Positions 30,148 to 39,406 of a DNA stretch of 64,000 bases are shown here, piece after piece. A program made the translations under genes and the position numbers. The stretch covers positions 845,630 to 909,629 of the forward strand of contig NZ_VDEZ01000002.1 in NCBI RefSeq assembly GCF_017922435.1, written 5' to 3'. Every line of letters starts with the position of its first letter. Position 1 is the stretch's first letter. The stretch comes from Thalassospira sp. ER-Se-21-Dark. GTDB lineage: Bacteria > Pseudomonadota > Alphaproteobacteria > Rhodospirillales > Thalassospiraceae. The notes under the pieces were generated by a model that worked only from the letters and a program-made list of their open reading frames with translations, was not told the DNA's origin and did no database searches.

Positions 30148-30903
30148 TCAGGCACAAGATTCAATAATCTGCCAGAAATCTTCAACCTTAAGGCTGGCCC
30201 CGCCGACAAGTGCACCATCGACATCTTCGACAGCCATCAATTCCTTGGCATTCGACGGCTTGACCGAACCACCATACAGAATTCGGAACTGATCACCATC
30301 CTCAAACCGTGCCATCAGACCTGCACGGATCGCAGCATGCACTTCGGCAACTTCTTCGACACTGGCAGTACGGCCCGTGCCAATCGCCCAGACCGGCTCA
30401 TAGGCAACAACCGTGTTTTTGGCTGTCGCCCCATCGGGAAGCGATACCGCCACCTGCCCGTTCACCACCGGCAACGTCGCGCCAAGATCGCGTTCTTCCT
30501 CGGTCTCGCCAACGCAAACCACCGCGATCAGACCGGCATCATGGGCCGCAATCGCCTTTTTGCGAATGTCGGTCGAACTTTCCCCGTGATCGGCACGGCG
30601 TTCGGAATGACCAACCAGAACATATTGTGCGCCAACATCGGCCAGCATCGGGGCGGCCAGATCTCCGGTATGCGCGCCTGAAATCGCCGCATGGCAATCC
30701 TGCCCACCGACGGCAACCGCACTTCCCTTCGTCACACCAACTGCCTCGGACAAAAGCGTTGCCGGCGGACAGACAAGAATATCGCAACCAAGCGCCCCTT
30801 TTTCAGACGCCTTTGCCGCCAGGCTTGATGCCAGCGCAAGACCGTCTGCACGCAAACAGTTCATTTTCCAGTTTCCGGCAATCAGGGGACGGCGTTGGGT
30901 CAT
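30148..30903 (-). CDS. tpiA: Triosephosphate isomerase
   Basis: Interconverts dihydroxyacetone phosphate and glyceraldehyde 3-phosphate. The 251-residue TIM barrel has the catalytic Lys in AGNWKMN (K13), His in LVGHSERR near residue 97, and Glu in [16 protein letters not shown] near 168, with the phosphate-binding [12 protein letters not shown] loop near the end. It is divergent from the PpiD-like gene across a 351-base gap and is followed by secG after 134 bases. Confidence 0.97.
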   Translation of the reverse strand: MTQRRPLIAGNWKMNCLRADGLALASSLAAKASEKGALGCDILVCPPATLLSEAVGVTKGSAVAVGGQDCHAAISGAHTGDLAAPMLADVGAQYVLVGHSERRADHGESSTDIRKKAIAAHDAGLIAVVCVGETEEERDLGATLPVVNGQVAVSLPDGATAKNTVVAYEPVWAIGTGRTASVEEVAEVHAAIRAGLMARFEDGDQFRILYGGSVKPSNAKELMAVEDVDGALVGGASLKVEDFWQIIESCA

Positions 30904-31254
30904 GGGAGCTACCTCGTGCTGATCAGGTTCACATTTTGTCTGTGTAGTGTCCTTGTTTCAAGACCATAACAACCGGTTTGCGGTTGATACGATTTGTTAC
31001 AGGACCTGTTTCGACGCGGGTTTTAGCATGCCATGCCAGCGGGGCCAAGTACCCGAAAACGCCTGATCACGTATTTAGGATGTGATTGCAGTCATCTTCT
31101 ATACAATCGCCTGTTGCCGCTGATAACACTCGCCATTAAGATGCGCGGCAAATTTGCTCGGGCCTTTTCGTCTATCGTGTCGTCCGGGCGACCACAATGA
31201 AACGACGTCAAAGCCTGATTTTGGCGTCAAACCACGGATTGTTAGGCTTATCAT
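30904..31254. other. 351-base divergent intergenic region (tpiA / PpiD-like gene)
   Basis: No gene is evident. It carries the promoters for both directions. A plus-strand candidate is listed separately; on the tpiA side only a weak TTGAAA-17-CAAAAT arrangement can be seen. A short inverted repeat, CAACCG/CGGTTG around position 30970-30986, is the only other structure I noticed. Confidence 0.5.
31114..31142 (+). promoter_or_regulatory. Candidate promoter of the PpiD-like gene
   Basis: TTGCCG (31114-31119) and TAAGAT (31137-31142) are spaced 17 bases, each with four of six consensus bases. This would give a leader of roughly 105 bases before the ATG at 31255. Confidence 0.4.
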
Positions 31255-33150
31255 ATGCTTGCTGGCATTCGCACATTTTCGAAATCAATCTTCGCCAAGA
31301 TTATCTTTGGCGTGATTGCACTGAGCTTCGTGATCTGGGGCCTGAACGCATCGATGCTCAATCTGGGCACCTCGCGTGAAGTTGCCGAAATCGGCAGCCA
31401 GAAAATCACCCCGGTCGAACTGGATCGCGCCTTCCAGCGTAGCGTGCAGAATATGCAAAACATGTTCGGACCGAACTTCAACCAGCAGCAGGCCATTCAG
31501 ATGGGCCTTCTGAACAATACGGTGCAGTCGCTCGTATCCCAGAAGATCCTGCGTGAAGATGCCAAAAACATCGGTATCGGCATCAGCGACGAAGCCGTCC
31601 GTGATCAGATCTTCTCGTCTGACAGCTTCAAGGACCCGACCACAGGCCAGTTCAGCCGTGATCGCTTCCTGCAGGCCCTGTATCAGGCTGGCTACACCGA
31701 AAACGAATTCATCAACGGTGTCCGTGGCGACATGATGAGCCAGCAGGTTGTCAGCAGCCTGACCAACCCGGCAACGGTGCCAGACATCATGGCGCGTCAG
31801 ATCGTCGCATACCGCAACGAACAGCGCAGCGGTTCGTTCTTTACGCTGAACAAGGATGCGTTTGCTGACATCGAACCGGCTGATGACGCGACCCTTCGTG
31901 CCTATCACGAAGAAAACGCCGCCCAGTTCACCGCACCGGAAAGCCGCAATGTCACCCTTGCAACGCTAAGTGCCGCTGACCTGATTTCGACCGTCACCGT
32001 AACCGACGAAGAAATTTCCGACGCCTATGCGCAGCGTGAACCGGAATTCCAGACCCCGGAAAAACGCACCGTCGAACAAATCCTGTTTTCGCCGAACGAA
32101 GAACAGACCGCCCGTGAAGCCTATAAGCGCCTGACGGAAGGTGCCGACTTCATGACGGTCGCCAAAGAAGACGCGAACATGGACGAAGCCATGGTCAAAC
32201 TTGGCCAGTTCACCGCAAATGACATCCTGCCCGATCTCCGCGATGCGACCTTCTCGCTTGACGAAGGCGGCATCTCCGAGCCGGTCGAAACCGCCCTTGG
32301 CTGGCACATCATCCGTGTTCCGTCGATCACCCCGGGCAGCACCCAAAGCCTTGATGAAGTCCGAGACATCATTGTTGACGGCCTCAAACAGTTCAAAGCC
32401 GAGGACGCCATCTATGATCTGGCGGCCACCTTTGACGAGGAACTCGGTGCTGGCACCCCGATCGAAGACGCCGCACGCGATGTTGGCGCAAAGACCTACA
32501 AGCTTGACGGCATCGTCCGTGGCGAAGGCCTTGCAGGTCAGAACGTTGACGGCGCAGACGAAATCAACGCCAAAATCTTCGAGCTCGAAAACGGCGAGGA
32601 AAGCTTCCTTGAAGAAACCGCTTCGGGCACGCGTTATGTCGTTCGTGTTGAAAACGTAACCCCGTCGGCCCTGCGTCCGTTTGACGAAGTTCGCAACGAA
32701 GTTGTCGCCGCCTGGACCGCCGAAGAACGCCAACGCCTGATGATGGAAAAAGCCGAAGAACTGGCTGGCAACATCAACACGTCCGGTGCTGATCTCGCGA
32801 CCCTCGCCTCCGAAGACGGCGCAGACGTTCGTGAAACCGGCCTGACCCGTCGTACCGGCCGTGGCCTTGCAGATGACGTCAACCCGGCGGTTGCCGCGGC
32901 TCTCTTCACCCTTGAAGACGGCAAGGCCAAAGCCGTCCAGACCGGCGAAGACGTCATGATCGTCAAGCTTGATGAAATTCAGGCCGCAGACATCAACACC
33001 GCCGATGCCGCACCGGTAAATGACGAGCTCAAGGAAGCCCTTAACGAGGACATCCTTGCGCAGTATCTCAACTACCTGAACGAGGAAATCTCGGTCAGCG
33101 TCAATAACAGCGTGATCAACGAGCTTTATCAGCCGACCGCTGCAAACTGA
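31255..33150 (+). CDS. ppiD: PpiD-like periplasmic peptidyl-prolyl isomerase/chaperone
   Basis: A 631-residue inner-membrane-anchored periplasmic folding factor. One transmembrane helix at about residues 13-33 (SIFAKIIFGVIALSFVIWGL) is followed by a SurA_N-like domain (about 35-175, with GSQKITPVELDRAFQ), a PPIC parvulin domain at about 265-360, and a second degenerate domain. The length and layout match E. coli PpiD (623 residues), which works near the Sec translocon. It is followed by a strong terminator and then trpE, a neighbour it keeps in other alphaproteobacteria. No clear Shine-Dalgarno beyond TTAGG before the ATG. Confidence 0.9.
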   Translation: MLAGIRTFSKSIFAKIIFGVIALSFVIWGLNASMLNLGTSREVAEIGSQKITPVELDRAFQRSVQNMQNMFGPNFNQQQAIQMGLLNNTVQSLVSQKILREDAKNIGIGISDEAVRDQIFSSDSFKDPTTGQFSRDRFLQALYQAGYTENEFINGVRGDMMSQQVVSSLTNPATVPDIMARQIVAYRNEQRSGSFFTLNKDAFADIEPADDATLRAYHEENAAQFTAPESRNVTLATLSAADLISTVTVTDEEISDAYAQREPEFQTPEKRTVEQILFSPNEEQTAREAYKRLTEGADFMTVAKEDANMDEAMVKLGQFTANDILPDLRDATFSLDEGGISEPVETALGWHIIRVPSITPGSTQSLDEVRDIIVDGLKQFKAEDAIYDLAATFDEELGAGTPIEDAARDVGAKTYKLDGIVRGEGLAGQNVDGADEINAKIFELENGEESFLEETASGTRYVVRVENVTPSALRPFDEVRNEVVAAWTAEERQRLMMEKAEELAGNINTSGADLATLASEDGADVRETGLTRRTGRGLADDVNPAVAAALFTLEDGKAKAVQTGEDVMIVKLDEIQAADINTADAAPVNDELKEALNEDILAQYLNYLNEEISVSVNNSVINELYQPTAAN

Positions 33151-33161
33151 TACACATCCAG

Positions 33162-33192
33162 GGGCGACCGGAAAATCCGGTCGCCCTTTTTC
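33162..33192 (+). terminator. Intrinsic terminator between the PpiD-like gene and trpE
   Basis: GGGCGACCGG (33162-33171) pairs with CCGGTCGCCC (33177-33186) over a 5-base loop, followed by TTTTT. It sits 11 bases after the ppiD stop and only about 55 bases before the trpE ATG. Confidence 0.92.
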
Positions 33193-33244
33193 TATCTCAA
33201 AGACGCCGTCGCCAAACCGACCAAGCCCAACCAGCGGACAGATC

Positions 33245-34744
33245 ATGGAAATCAAACCGGATTTCACCAGTTTCAAGCAAAACTACGACAACGGCATTTC
33301 GCAGGTTCTCTGGACCGCGCTGACCGCCGATCTTGATACGCCGGTCTCGGCCTTTCTCAAGATCGCCGAAGGCATGCCAAACACCTATTTGCTTGAATCT
33401 GTTGAAGGCGGATCGGTCCGCGGGCGTTATTCCTTCCTCGGTCTTAAACCCGACCTGATCTGGCGCTGCTTTGGCAACAAGGCCGAACTCAATCGCCGTG
33501 TGATGGCCGATGCCGATGCCTTTGTGGCGGAATCCGAAGCCCCGCTTGACAGCCTCAAGAAACTGATCGCCGAAAGCCATATCGAACTGCCCGACAACCT
33601 GCCCCCCATGAGTGCCGGTCTGGTTGGCTATATGGGCTATGACACTGTGCGTCTGATGGAAAAGCTGCCCGACAGCAACAAGGACGAGCTTGATGTGCCC
33701 GACGGCATCTTCATCCGCCCGACCGTGACGGCAAGTTTTGACACCATCGAAGACACGGTGACCGTCGTAACCCCGGTGCGCCCGGAAAAAGGCATTTCGG
33801 CTGATGCGGCCTATGATCTGGCCTGTGCGCGGCTTAATGACGTCGTGCAGCAGTTCCAGCGCAATCTGTTTATCGACCGCCGCTCCAAATCCGTGCCAGA
33901 CACCCTGCCCGACCCAAAGGTCAGCGTCACCGAGGCCGGGTTCCACGACATGGTCGAAAAGGCCAAGGATTATATCCGTGCGGGCGATATCTTTCAGGTC
34001 GTGCTGTCGCAACGCTACACGCTACCCTATCAGCTCCCGCCCTTTGCCTTTTACCGCGCACTTCGTCGGATCAATCCGTCGCCCTTCATGTTCTATCTCG
34101 ATATCGGCGGATTTCAGGTCGTCGGTGCCAGCCCGGAAATCCTGGTGCGGCTCCGCGATGGCGAAGTCACCATTCGCCCGATTGCCGGAACCCGTCGGCG
34201 CGGCAAAACGCCCGATGACGACAAAGTCATGGCCCAGGACCTGCTCGATGATCCCAAGGAACGCTCAGAACATCTGATGTTGCTCGATCTCGGGCGCAAT
34301 GATGTCGGGCGCGTTTCCAAACCGGGCACCGTGCGCGTCACCGACCGCGAACAGATCGAATATTATTCCCACGTCATGCATATTGTCTCAAACGTGGTCG
34401 GCCAGATTGACGAAACCAAATACGACGCGATGGATGCACTCAAGGCCGGCTTCCCGGCCGGAACCGTTTCAGGCGCGCCCAAGGTCCGCGCCATGGAAAT
34501 CATTGATGAACTGGAATCGGTGCGTCGTGGCATCTATGCCGGCTGTATCGGCTATATCTCGGCCGATGGCTCGATGGATACCTGCATTGCGCTGCGCACC
34601 GCCGTCATCAAGGACGAGAAAATCCACATTCAGGCCGGTGCCGGTGTCGTCGTCGACAGCAAACCGGAACTCGAACACAAGGAATGCCAGAACAAGGCCG
34701 GTGCCCTCATGGCCGCCGCCCGCGAAGCCCATCGCTTCGCCTGA
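33245..34744 (+). CDS. trpE: Anthranilate synthase component I
   Basis: Converts chorismate to anthranilate using ammonia from TrpG; first step of tryptophan synthesis. The 499-residue protein has the N-terminal feedback region with YLLESVEGG (the LLES element that binds tryptophan), and the chorismate-binding domain with SPEILVRL, RPIAGTRRRGKTPDDD, LDLGRNDVGRVS and FPAGTVSGAPKVRAMEII. It is a stand-alone TrpE, not the TrpE-G fusion of rhizobia. It is separated from trpG by the minus-strand deacetylase gene. No leader peptide with Trp codons is visible in the 58 bases between the preceding terminator stem and its ATG. Confidence 0.97.
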   Translation: MEIKPDFTSFKQNYDNGISQVLWTALTADLDTPVSAFLKIAEGMPNTYLLESVEGGSVRGRYSFLGLKPDLIWRCFGNKAELNRRVMADADAFVAESEAPLDSLKKLIAESHIELPDNLPPMSAGLVGYMGYDTVRLMEKLPDSNKDELDVPDGIFIRPTVTASFDTIEDTVTVVTPVRPEKGISADAAYDLACARLNDVVQQFQRNLFIDRRSKSVPDTLPDPKVSVTEAGFHDMVEKAKDYIRAGDIFQVVLSQRYTLPYQLPPFAFYRALRRINPSPFMFYLDIGGFQVVGASPEILVRLRDGEVTIRPIAGTRRRGKTPDDDKVMAQDLLDDPKERSEHLMLLDLGRNDVGRVSKPGTVRVTDREQIEYYSHVMHIVSNVVGQIDETKYDAMDALKAGFPAGTVSGAPKVRAMEIIDELESVRRGIYAGCIGYISADGSMDTCIALRTAVIKDEKIHIQAGAGVVVDSKPELEHKECQNKAGALMAAAREAHRFA

Positions 34745-34761
34745 TCTCGTATCACGCAAAC

Positions 34762-34795
34762 AAAAAGGGCTGTAGGATAACTGCAGCCCTTTTTC
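34762..34795. terminator. Bidirectional terminator between trpE and the deacetylase gene
   Basis: AAAAAGGGCTG (34762-34772) pairs with CAGCCCTTTTT (34784-34794). The flanking A-run and T-run let it serve both trpE on the plus strand and the convergent deacetylase gene, whose stop is at 34816. Confidence 0.9.
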
Positions 34796-34815
34796 ATTTT
34801 CGTCAGATAAACCTA

Positions 34816-36039
34816 CTAGCCGGTCACACTTTGCATGGATCGGCGCAGCACATCTGTAATCGGCACCAGCACAAAGCCCTTGGCCTGAATTTCGGGGATC
34901 CATTTGTGAAGCGCCCCGATCGTCAGATCGCGCGGATGACCAATCGCAATGGCAAAGCCTTGCTTGCGGGCGACATTTTCTGTGCGGGCCAACATATCGG
35001 CGATCTTGGCCGCATCATCGGCATCATCAATAAAAATATCACGTGTGATTGCCGGGACGCCAAAGCTGCTTGCCGTGGAATAGCCGACCGAGTCTGCGCT
35101 GGTCCGGCTATCGAGGAACATCAGGCCGCGTGACTTCATGACTTCCATGACAACACGCATGCGTTCGGAATCGGCGGTAAATTTGCTGCCCATGTGATTG
35201 TTCACACCGACATAGCCATCAAACCGATCCAGCATCCAGAACATCTCATTGAGGATGGTCTGGCGGTCATAGCTTGCCAGCAACGCATGCGGCCCCGGAT
35301 CGACCGCAGCCGACGATGGTTCCATCGGCATATGCAGCATCACTTCATGACCGGCCTTGCGCGCGGCATTGACCTGTGCCTGCAAATCACGGGCATAGGG
35401 CAGATAGGAAATTGTGATCGGCCCCGGCAGATCGACGGTCTTGGCGGTGCGCGGCTGATCAAGCCCGGCATCATCAATCACAATCGCAATCACCGGTTTG
35501 TCACCAGTGTCCTGTGTCAGCGCGGCATATTTCTGCCACGGCTGATTTGTCGGGCCAACGGTTGCCATCGGAACATCATTGCCACTGTCGCCAGGAAGGA
35601 TATCCCCACCCTGGTCTGGTTTGCGTGCGACAGGTGCCGGCACAAAGTCCGTCAGCCCCTGCCCCCCTTGCCCGGTGGATCGCGTCGTGTCGTTATTTTC
35701 GCCGACCAGATATCCCGTGCGTCCACGCTCGGAAACATTGGTATTTTCCGAAAGCTTGTAATCCTTGCGAAGTTTCGGGGTCGGTTCCGGCTCGGCCAGG
35801 GCATAATTCGGTGCGCTTTGATCCGCTGCGCGGCCAAATTCATCCGACGCACGATCAAGTTCAAGCATGCTGCCAACGGCAATAATGGCCGACAGCGTAC
35901 CCGCAACAAAGGCCCCGCCCAGCATCAGGCGACCAATGCCACCCGATTTCTTTTTCGGGGCGGTCTTTTTACGAGTGGATTTCTTGGGTGCCGCCTTTTT
36001 ACGTTTGGCGGTCGGTGCCCGGGTTGCCCGGCGTGCCAC
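34816..36039 (-). CDS. Divergent polysaccharide deacetylase family protein (YibQ-like)
   Basis: A 407-residue envelope protein. The N-terminal 34 residues are extremely basic, with Lys/Ala/Pro repeats resembling histone H1 tails (APKKSTRKKTAPKKK). A transmembrane segment at about 37-57 follows, then a Pro/Gly/Asp-rich linker to about 165, and the deacetylase-like domain to the end: IAIVIDDAGLDQ, SYLPYARDLQAQV, HEVMLHMPMEP, VGVNNHMGSKFTAD and FAIAIGHPRDLTI. These residues fit the divergent NodB-fold family; activity on a polysaccharide is unproven. It lies between trpE and trpG on the opposite strand, an odd place, since in relatives such genes are usually next to ctpA. Confidence 0.88.
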   Translation of the reverse strand: MARRATRAPTAKRKKAAPKKSTRKKTAPKKKSGGIGRLMLGGAFVAGTLSAIIAVGSMLELDRASDEFGRAADQSAPNYALAEPEPTPKLRKDYKLSENTNVSERGRTGYLVGENNDTTRSTGQGGQGLTDFVPAPVARKPDQGGDILPGDSGNDVPMATVGPTNQPWQKYAALTQDTGDKPVIAIVIDDAGLDQPRTAKTVDLPGPITISYLPYARDLQAQVNAARKAGHEVMLHMPMEPSSAAVDPGPHALLASYDRQTILNEMFWMLDRFDGYVGVNNHMGSKFTADSERMRVVMEVMKSRGLMFLDSRTSADSVGYSTASSFGVPAITRDIFIDDADDAAKIADMLARTENVARKQGFAIAIGHPRDLTIGALHKWIPEIQAKGFVLVPITDVLRRSMQSVTG

Positions 36040-36118
36040 GCTGTGGTCTCCAGTATTCGTTGGCTGGGATGCTCGTAGCGGCTGTTTCGTTCACTGAACG
36101 ACCGCTTCCCATGTTGTG

Positions 36119-36124
36119 ATTATA
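36119..36124 (-). promoter_or_regulatory. Candidate -10 element of the deacetylase gene
   Basis: A perfect TATAAT on the minus strand (36124-36119), 80 bases before the ATG at 36039. No good -35 lies 16-18 bases away; an ACCGA/TCGGT inverted repeat (36126-36140) directly upstream could be an activator or repressor site. Confidence 0.35.
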
Positions 36125-36250
36125 CACCGATCAAGTCGGTTTGTGTTTTCACGTTTTTAAAACGCCTCTGGTTAGCACCCGGTTAAAGAACATTAACGAC
36201 TGAGCACCAACGTGCATTTAGATCGCGAAAAACCCTTGCTCTGCTTCTGC

Positions 36251-36278
36251 TTGACGTAGCGACAAGGGCGTTTATTCT
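36251..36278 (+). promoter_or_regulatory. Promoter of trpGDC
   Basis: TTGACG (36251-36256, five of six) and TATTCT (36273-36278, four of six) are spaced 16 bases, 35 bases before the trpG ATG. This gives trpG-trpD-trpC its own start, independent of trpE. Confidence 0.6.
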
Positions 36279-36312
36279 CTGCCGACCTTAATGTACACAG
36301 GCCCATCCGACG

Positions 36313-36885
36313 ATGTATCTCCTCATCGACAATTACGACAGTTTCACATTCAATCTGTGGCACTATCTGCGCGAACTCGGCCCCGAGGTCGAAGTGCGCC
36401 GCAATGACGAGATTACCGTGGATGCGGCCATGGCGCTCAATCCCGAAGGCATTGTGATTTCGCCCGGCCCTTGCGATCCGGAACGGGCCGGCATCTGCCT
36501 TGATCTGATCAAGGCTGCCGCAGGCAAGGTCAAATTGCTTGGCGTCTGTCTTGGTCATCAATCGATCGGTCAGGCCTTTGGCGGCAAGGTGATCCGTGCG
36601 CCCGAATGCATGCATGGCAAGACCGATGCGATGAAGCATTCCGGCAGCAGCGTTTTTAAAGGCCTGCCCAGCCCGTTTGAAGCCACCCGTTATCACTCGC
36701 TGGTGATTGAACGCGAAACTTTGCCCGACAGCCTTGAAATAACGGCCGAAAGCGGAGATGGTCTTATTATGGGCGTGCGTCACAAAACCCATCAAATTCA
36801 TGGTGTCCAGTTCCATCCCGAAAGCATCGCTTCGGAACATGGCCACGCCTTGCTTAAGAATTTTATCGACTATACCGGTGCGTAA
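36313..36885 (+). CDS. trpG: Anthranilate synthase component II (glutamine amidotransferase)
   Basis: Releases ammonia from glutamine for TrpE; in many bacteria it also serves para-aminobenzoate synthase. The 190-residue class I amidotransferase has [32 protein letters not shown], the nucleophile Cys in [14 protein letters not shown], and the His-Glu pair in [14 protein letters not shown]. It starts the trpG-trpD-trpC-moaC group, with a 32-base gap to trpD. Confidence 0.97.
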   Translation: MYLLIDNYDSFTFNLWHYLRELGPEVEVRRNDEITVDAAMALNPEGIVISPGPCDPERAGICLDLIKAAAGKVKLLGVCLGHQSIGQAFGGKVIRAPECMHGKTDAMKHSGSSVFKGLPSPFEATRYHSLVIERETLPDSLEITAESGDGLIMGVRHKTHQIHGVQFHPESIASEHGHALLKNFIDYTGA

Positions 36886-36917
36886 TTCGCACCGGACCGC
36901 AAACCAAGGAAGACCCG

Positions 36918-37952
36918 ATGTCGACTGATCATGATCTGAAGCCAATTCTGGCCAAAGTCGCAGATGGCGAAAAACTGACCGAAAGCGCGGCCGAGGCGGC
37001 CTTTAACGTGCTGATGTCCGGTCAGGCAACGCCATCGCAGATGGGGGCTTTCCTGATGGGCTTGCGCATTCGCGGCGAAACCGTTGATGAAATCACCGGT
37101 GCCGCGCGTGTCATGCGTGAAAAGGCAACCGGCATCATTGCCCCGGAAAACGCGGTCGATACCTGCGGCACCGGTGGTGATGGCAGTGGCACCTATAATA
37201 TCTCGACCGGGGCTGCGATTGTGGCTGCCGCCGCGGGCGCCACCGTTGCCAAGCACGGCAACCGCGCCGCATCGTCGAAATCCGGGTCTGCCGATGTTTT
37301 GATGGCGCTTGGTGTCAATCTTGATGCCGATATGAAGCTTCTGGAAAAGGCGCTTCGCGACATCAATCTTTGCTTCATGATGGCGACCCGTCACCATTCG
37401 GCGATGCGTCACGTCATGCCGACCCGCGTTGAAATGGGCACACGCACCATCTTTAACCTGCTGGGACCGCTGGCCAACCCGGCCAAGACCAAACGTCAGG
37501 TTCTTGGCGTTTTTGCCAAACAGTGGGTCGAACCGATTGCCAATGTGCTCAACCGTTTGGGATCGGTGCATGCATGGGTTGTTCATGGCGACAGCGGCCT
37601 TGATGAAATCTCGACCACCGGCCCGACCTATGTTGCCGAGGTCAAGGATGGTACCGTCACCACCTTTGAAATCAATCCGGGCGATTTCGGGCTTGAAACC
37701 GTAACGCTTGACGATCTCAAGGGTGGCGATGCTGATGTCAATGCCAGGGCGATTACCGACCTTCTGGCCGCCAAGAAAAGCCCGTACCGCGACATCGTTC
37801 TGATGAATGCCGGGGCGGCTCTTGTGGTGACCGGCATTGCCAGCGATCTGGCCGACGGCATCAAAAAGGCCGCGGACGCCATTGATAGCGGCAAGGCTGC
37901 CGAAACCCTGCAAGGGCTTGTGAAGATTACCAACGAAGGAACCCCGGCGTGA
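36918..37952 (+). CDS. trpD: Anthranilate phosphoribosyltransferase
   Basis: Joins anthranilate to PRPP in the second step of tryptophan synthesis. At 344 residues it is normal length, with [18 protein letters not shown] binding [25 protein letters not shown], and [19 protein letters not shown] precedes the ATG. Its TGA overlaps the GTG start of trpC by 4 bases, so the two are translationally coupled. Confidence 0.98.
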   Translation: MSTDHDLKPILAKVADGEKLTESAAEAAFNVLMSGQATPSQMGAFLMGLRIRGETVDEITGAARVMREKATGIIAPENAVDTCGTGGDGSGTYNISTGAAIVAAAAGATVAKHGNRAASSKSGSADVLMALGVNLDADMKLLEKALRDINLCFMMATRHHSAMRHVMPTRVEMGTRTIFNLLGPLANPAKTKRQVLGVFAKQWVEPIANVLNRLGSVHAWVVHGDSGLDEISTTGPTYVAEVKDGTVTTFEINPGDFGLETVTLDDLKGGDADVNARAITDLLAAKKSPYRDIVLMNAGAALVVTGIASDLADGIKKAADAIDSGKAAETLQGLVKITNEGTPA

Positions 37953-38746
37953 GCGACGTACTAGCCAAAATCTGCAACGACAAACGCGATCACGTTGCGG
38001 CCTGCAAGGAGCGCAAGACGCTTGCCACCCTGGAGGCCGAGGCAAAGGCGCAATCCGCCCCGCGTGGTTTTATCAGAGCGCTTGAAACCAGTGTTGCCGA
38101 TGGCCGTTATGGCCTGATTGCCGAAATCAAAAAGGCATCCCCGTCCAAGGGACTGATCCGCCCGGACTTCAATCCGCCGGAACTCGCCAAGGCCTATAAG
38201 GCCGGCGGGGCAAGCTGCCTGTCGGTTCTGACCGACATACCCTATTTCCAGGGCGATGACAGCTATCTGGTCGCGGCCCGTGCGGCGGTCGATCTTCCGG
38301 CCCTTCGCAAGGACTTCATGGTTGATCCCTATCAGATTACCGAGGCACGTGCACTTGGTGCTGATTGCATCCTTCTGATCATGGCAGCCCTTGAAGACAG
38401 CCTGGCTTCTGAGCTTGAAGATGCCGCGCACAGCCTTGGCATGGATGTTTTGATCGAGGTGCACAACGCCCCGGAACTCGAACGTGCGCTCAAGCTCAAG
38501 TCACGTTTGCTGGGGATTAACAACCGCAACCTCAAAACCATGGAAATTTCGCTCACCACGACCGAGGAACTGGCAAGCATGGTCGGCGATGATCGGTTGC
38601 TGGTAGCTGAAAGCGGGTTGTTTACCCCTGATGATCTGGCCCGCATGGCAAAGGTCGGCGCTGAGTGTTTCCTGATCGGCGAAAGCCTGATGCGCCAGGA
38701 CGACGTCGCAACCGCCACCCGCAACCTGCTCGGCCTTGCGGCCTGA
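37949..38746 (+). CDS. trpC: Indole-3-glycerol phosphate synthase
   Basis: Closes the indole ring from CdRP. The 265-residue stand-alone barrel (no TrpF fusion) has the family block [19 protein letters not shown], the catalytic Lys in [12 protein letters not shown], and [13 protein letters not shown] near the end. Translation begins at a GTG (37949-37951) within the trpD stop overlap. trpF, trpB and trpA are not in this window. moaC follows after 19 bases. Confidence 0.97.
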   Translation: MSDVLAKICNDKRDHVAACKERKTLATLEAEAKAQSAPRGFIRALETSVADGRYGLIAEIKKASPSKGLIRPDFNPPELAKAYKAGGASCLSVLTDIPYFQGDDSYLVAARAAVDLPALRKDFMVDPYQITEARALGADCILLIMAALEDSLASELEDAAHSLGMDVLIEVHNAPELERALKLKSRLLGINNRNLKTMEISLTTTEELASMVGDDRLLVAESGLFTPDDLARMAKVGAECFLIGESLMRQDDVATATRNLLGLAA

Positions 38747-38765
38747 TCAATACTGGACAGAACCA

Positions 38766-39245
38766 ATGGCAGACAAGCTTTCCCATATTGATGCCGGTGG
38801 CAACGCGGTGATGGTCGATATTTCGGCCAAGGCAGAAACCGCGCGCACCGCCATTGCCAAGGCACGGGTTCTGATGTCTTCCGAAACGGCAAAGCTGATT
38901 GCCAAGCGGGGCCATAAAAAGGGTGATGTTCTTGGCATCGCCCAGCTTGCCGGGATCATGGGGGCGAAAAAGACCCCCGATCTGATCCCGCTTTGTCATC
39001 CCCTGCCCCTGACTTCTGTCACCGTCGATCTGGAACTTGTCGAGGGGGCCGATGCGGTCGATATCACCGCCACCTGCAAGACAACCGGCAAGACCGGTGT
39101 CGAGATGGAAGCCCTGACTGCTGCCTCGGTCGCAGCACTCACGGTTTTTGACATGTGCAAGGCGGTTGATAAAAGTATGAGGATTACCGATTTGCGGGTC
39201 ACCCGAAAAGAAGGTGGCAAATCGGGTACCTTTGTCGCGGACTAG
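38766..39245 (+). CDS. moaC: Cyclic pyranopterin monophosphate synthase
   Basis: Forms cyclic pyranopterin monophosphate in molybdenum cofactor synthesis. From ATG 38766 it has 159 residues with the conserved [16 protein letters not shown] opening, [10 protein letters not shown], and [23 protein letters not shown] near 115-135, and ends with the KEGGKSG segment that completes the active site. The frame extends 10 codons upstream into trpC without homology. In related bacteria moeA usually follows; here lexA comes directly next. The cofactor would serve the molybdoprotein near 9 kb. Confidence 0.97.
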   Translation: MADKLSHIDAGGNAVMVDISAKAETARTAIAKARVLMSSETAKLIAKRGHKKGDVLGIAQLAGIMGAKKTPDLIPLCHPLPLTSVTVDLELVEGADAVDITATCKTTGKTGVEMEALTAASVAALTVFDMCKAVDKSMRITDLRVTRKEGGKSGTFVAD

Positions 39246-39333
39246 CTTCCTGCCCCGCAGACCGCCGATTATTCACATTTTTTGAAGGATCACGGCGATT
39301 ATTCGGTTTTTCCGTCAAATCGCACAGAGCCGC

Positions 39334-39362
39334 TTGACCCGCAAAAAGAACTAAAGTAGAAC
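39334..39362 (+). promoter_or_regulatory. lexA promoter with alphaproteobacterial SOS box
   Basis: A direct repeat GAAC-N7-GAAC (39348-39351 and 39359-39362), the reverse complement of the GTTC-N7-GTTC LexA box of alphaproteobacteria, overlaps the -10 (TAGAAC, 39357-39362) of a promoter whose -35 is TTGACC (39334-39339), spacing 17. LexA bound here would block its own transcription, the expected autoregulation. Confidence 0.85.
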
Positions 39363-39406
39363 ATCTGTGTATCCTTTTTGTTCTTTTTACAGGTTCGGGA
39401 AATAAC

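Noticed and set aside
31966..33276. A 436-codon minus-strand open frame opposite the PpiD-like gene
   Set aside because: Antisense shadow; the plus-strand frame has a signal anchor and parvulin domain. The minus frame has Phe/Asp/Gly-rich low-information sequence and no plausible start context.
36870..38045. A 391-codon minus-strand open frame opposite trpD
   Set aside because: Covers trpD exactly out of phase and has no recognisable features.
39380..39396. GTTC-N9-GTTC downstream of the lexA SOS box as a second LexA site
   Set aside because: Spacing is 9 rather than the 7 required by the alphaproteobacterial box, so I do not count it as a second operator.
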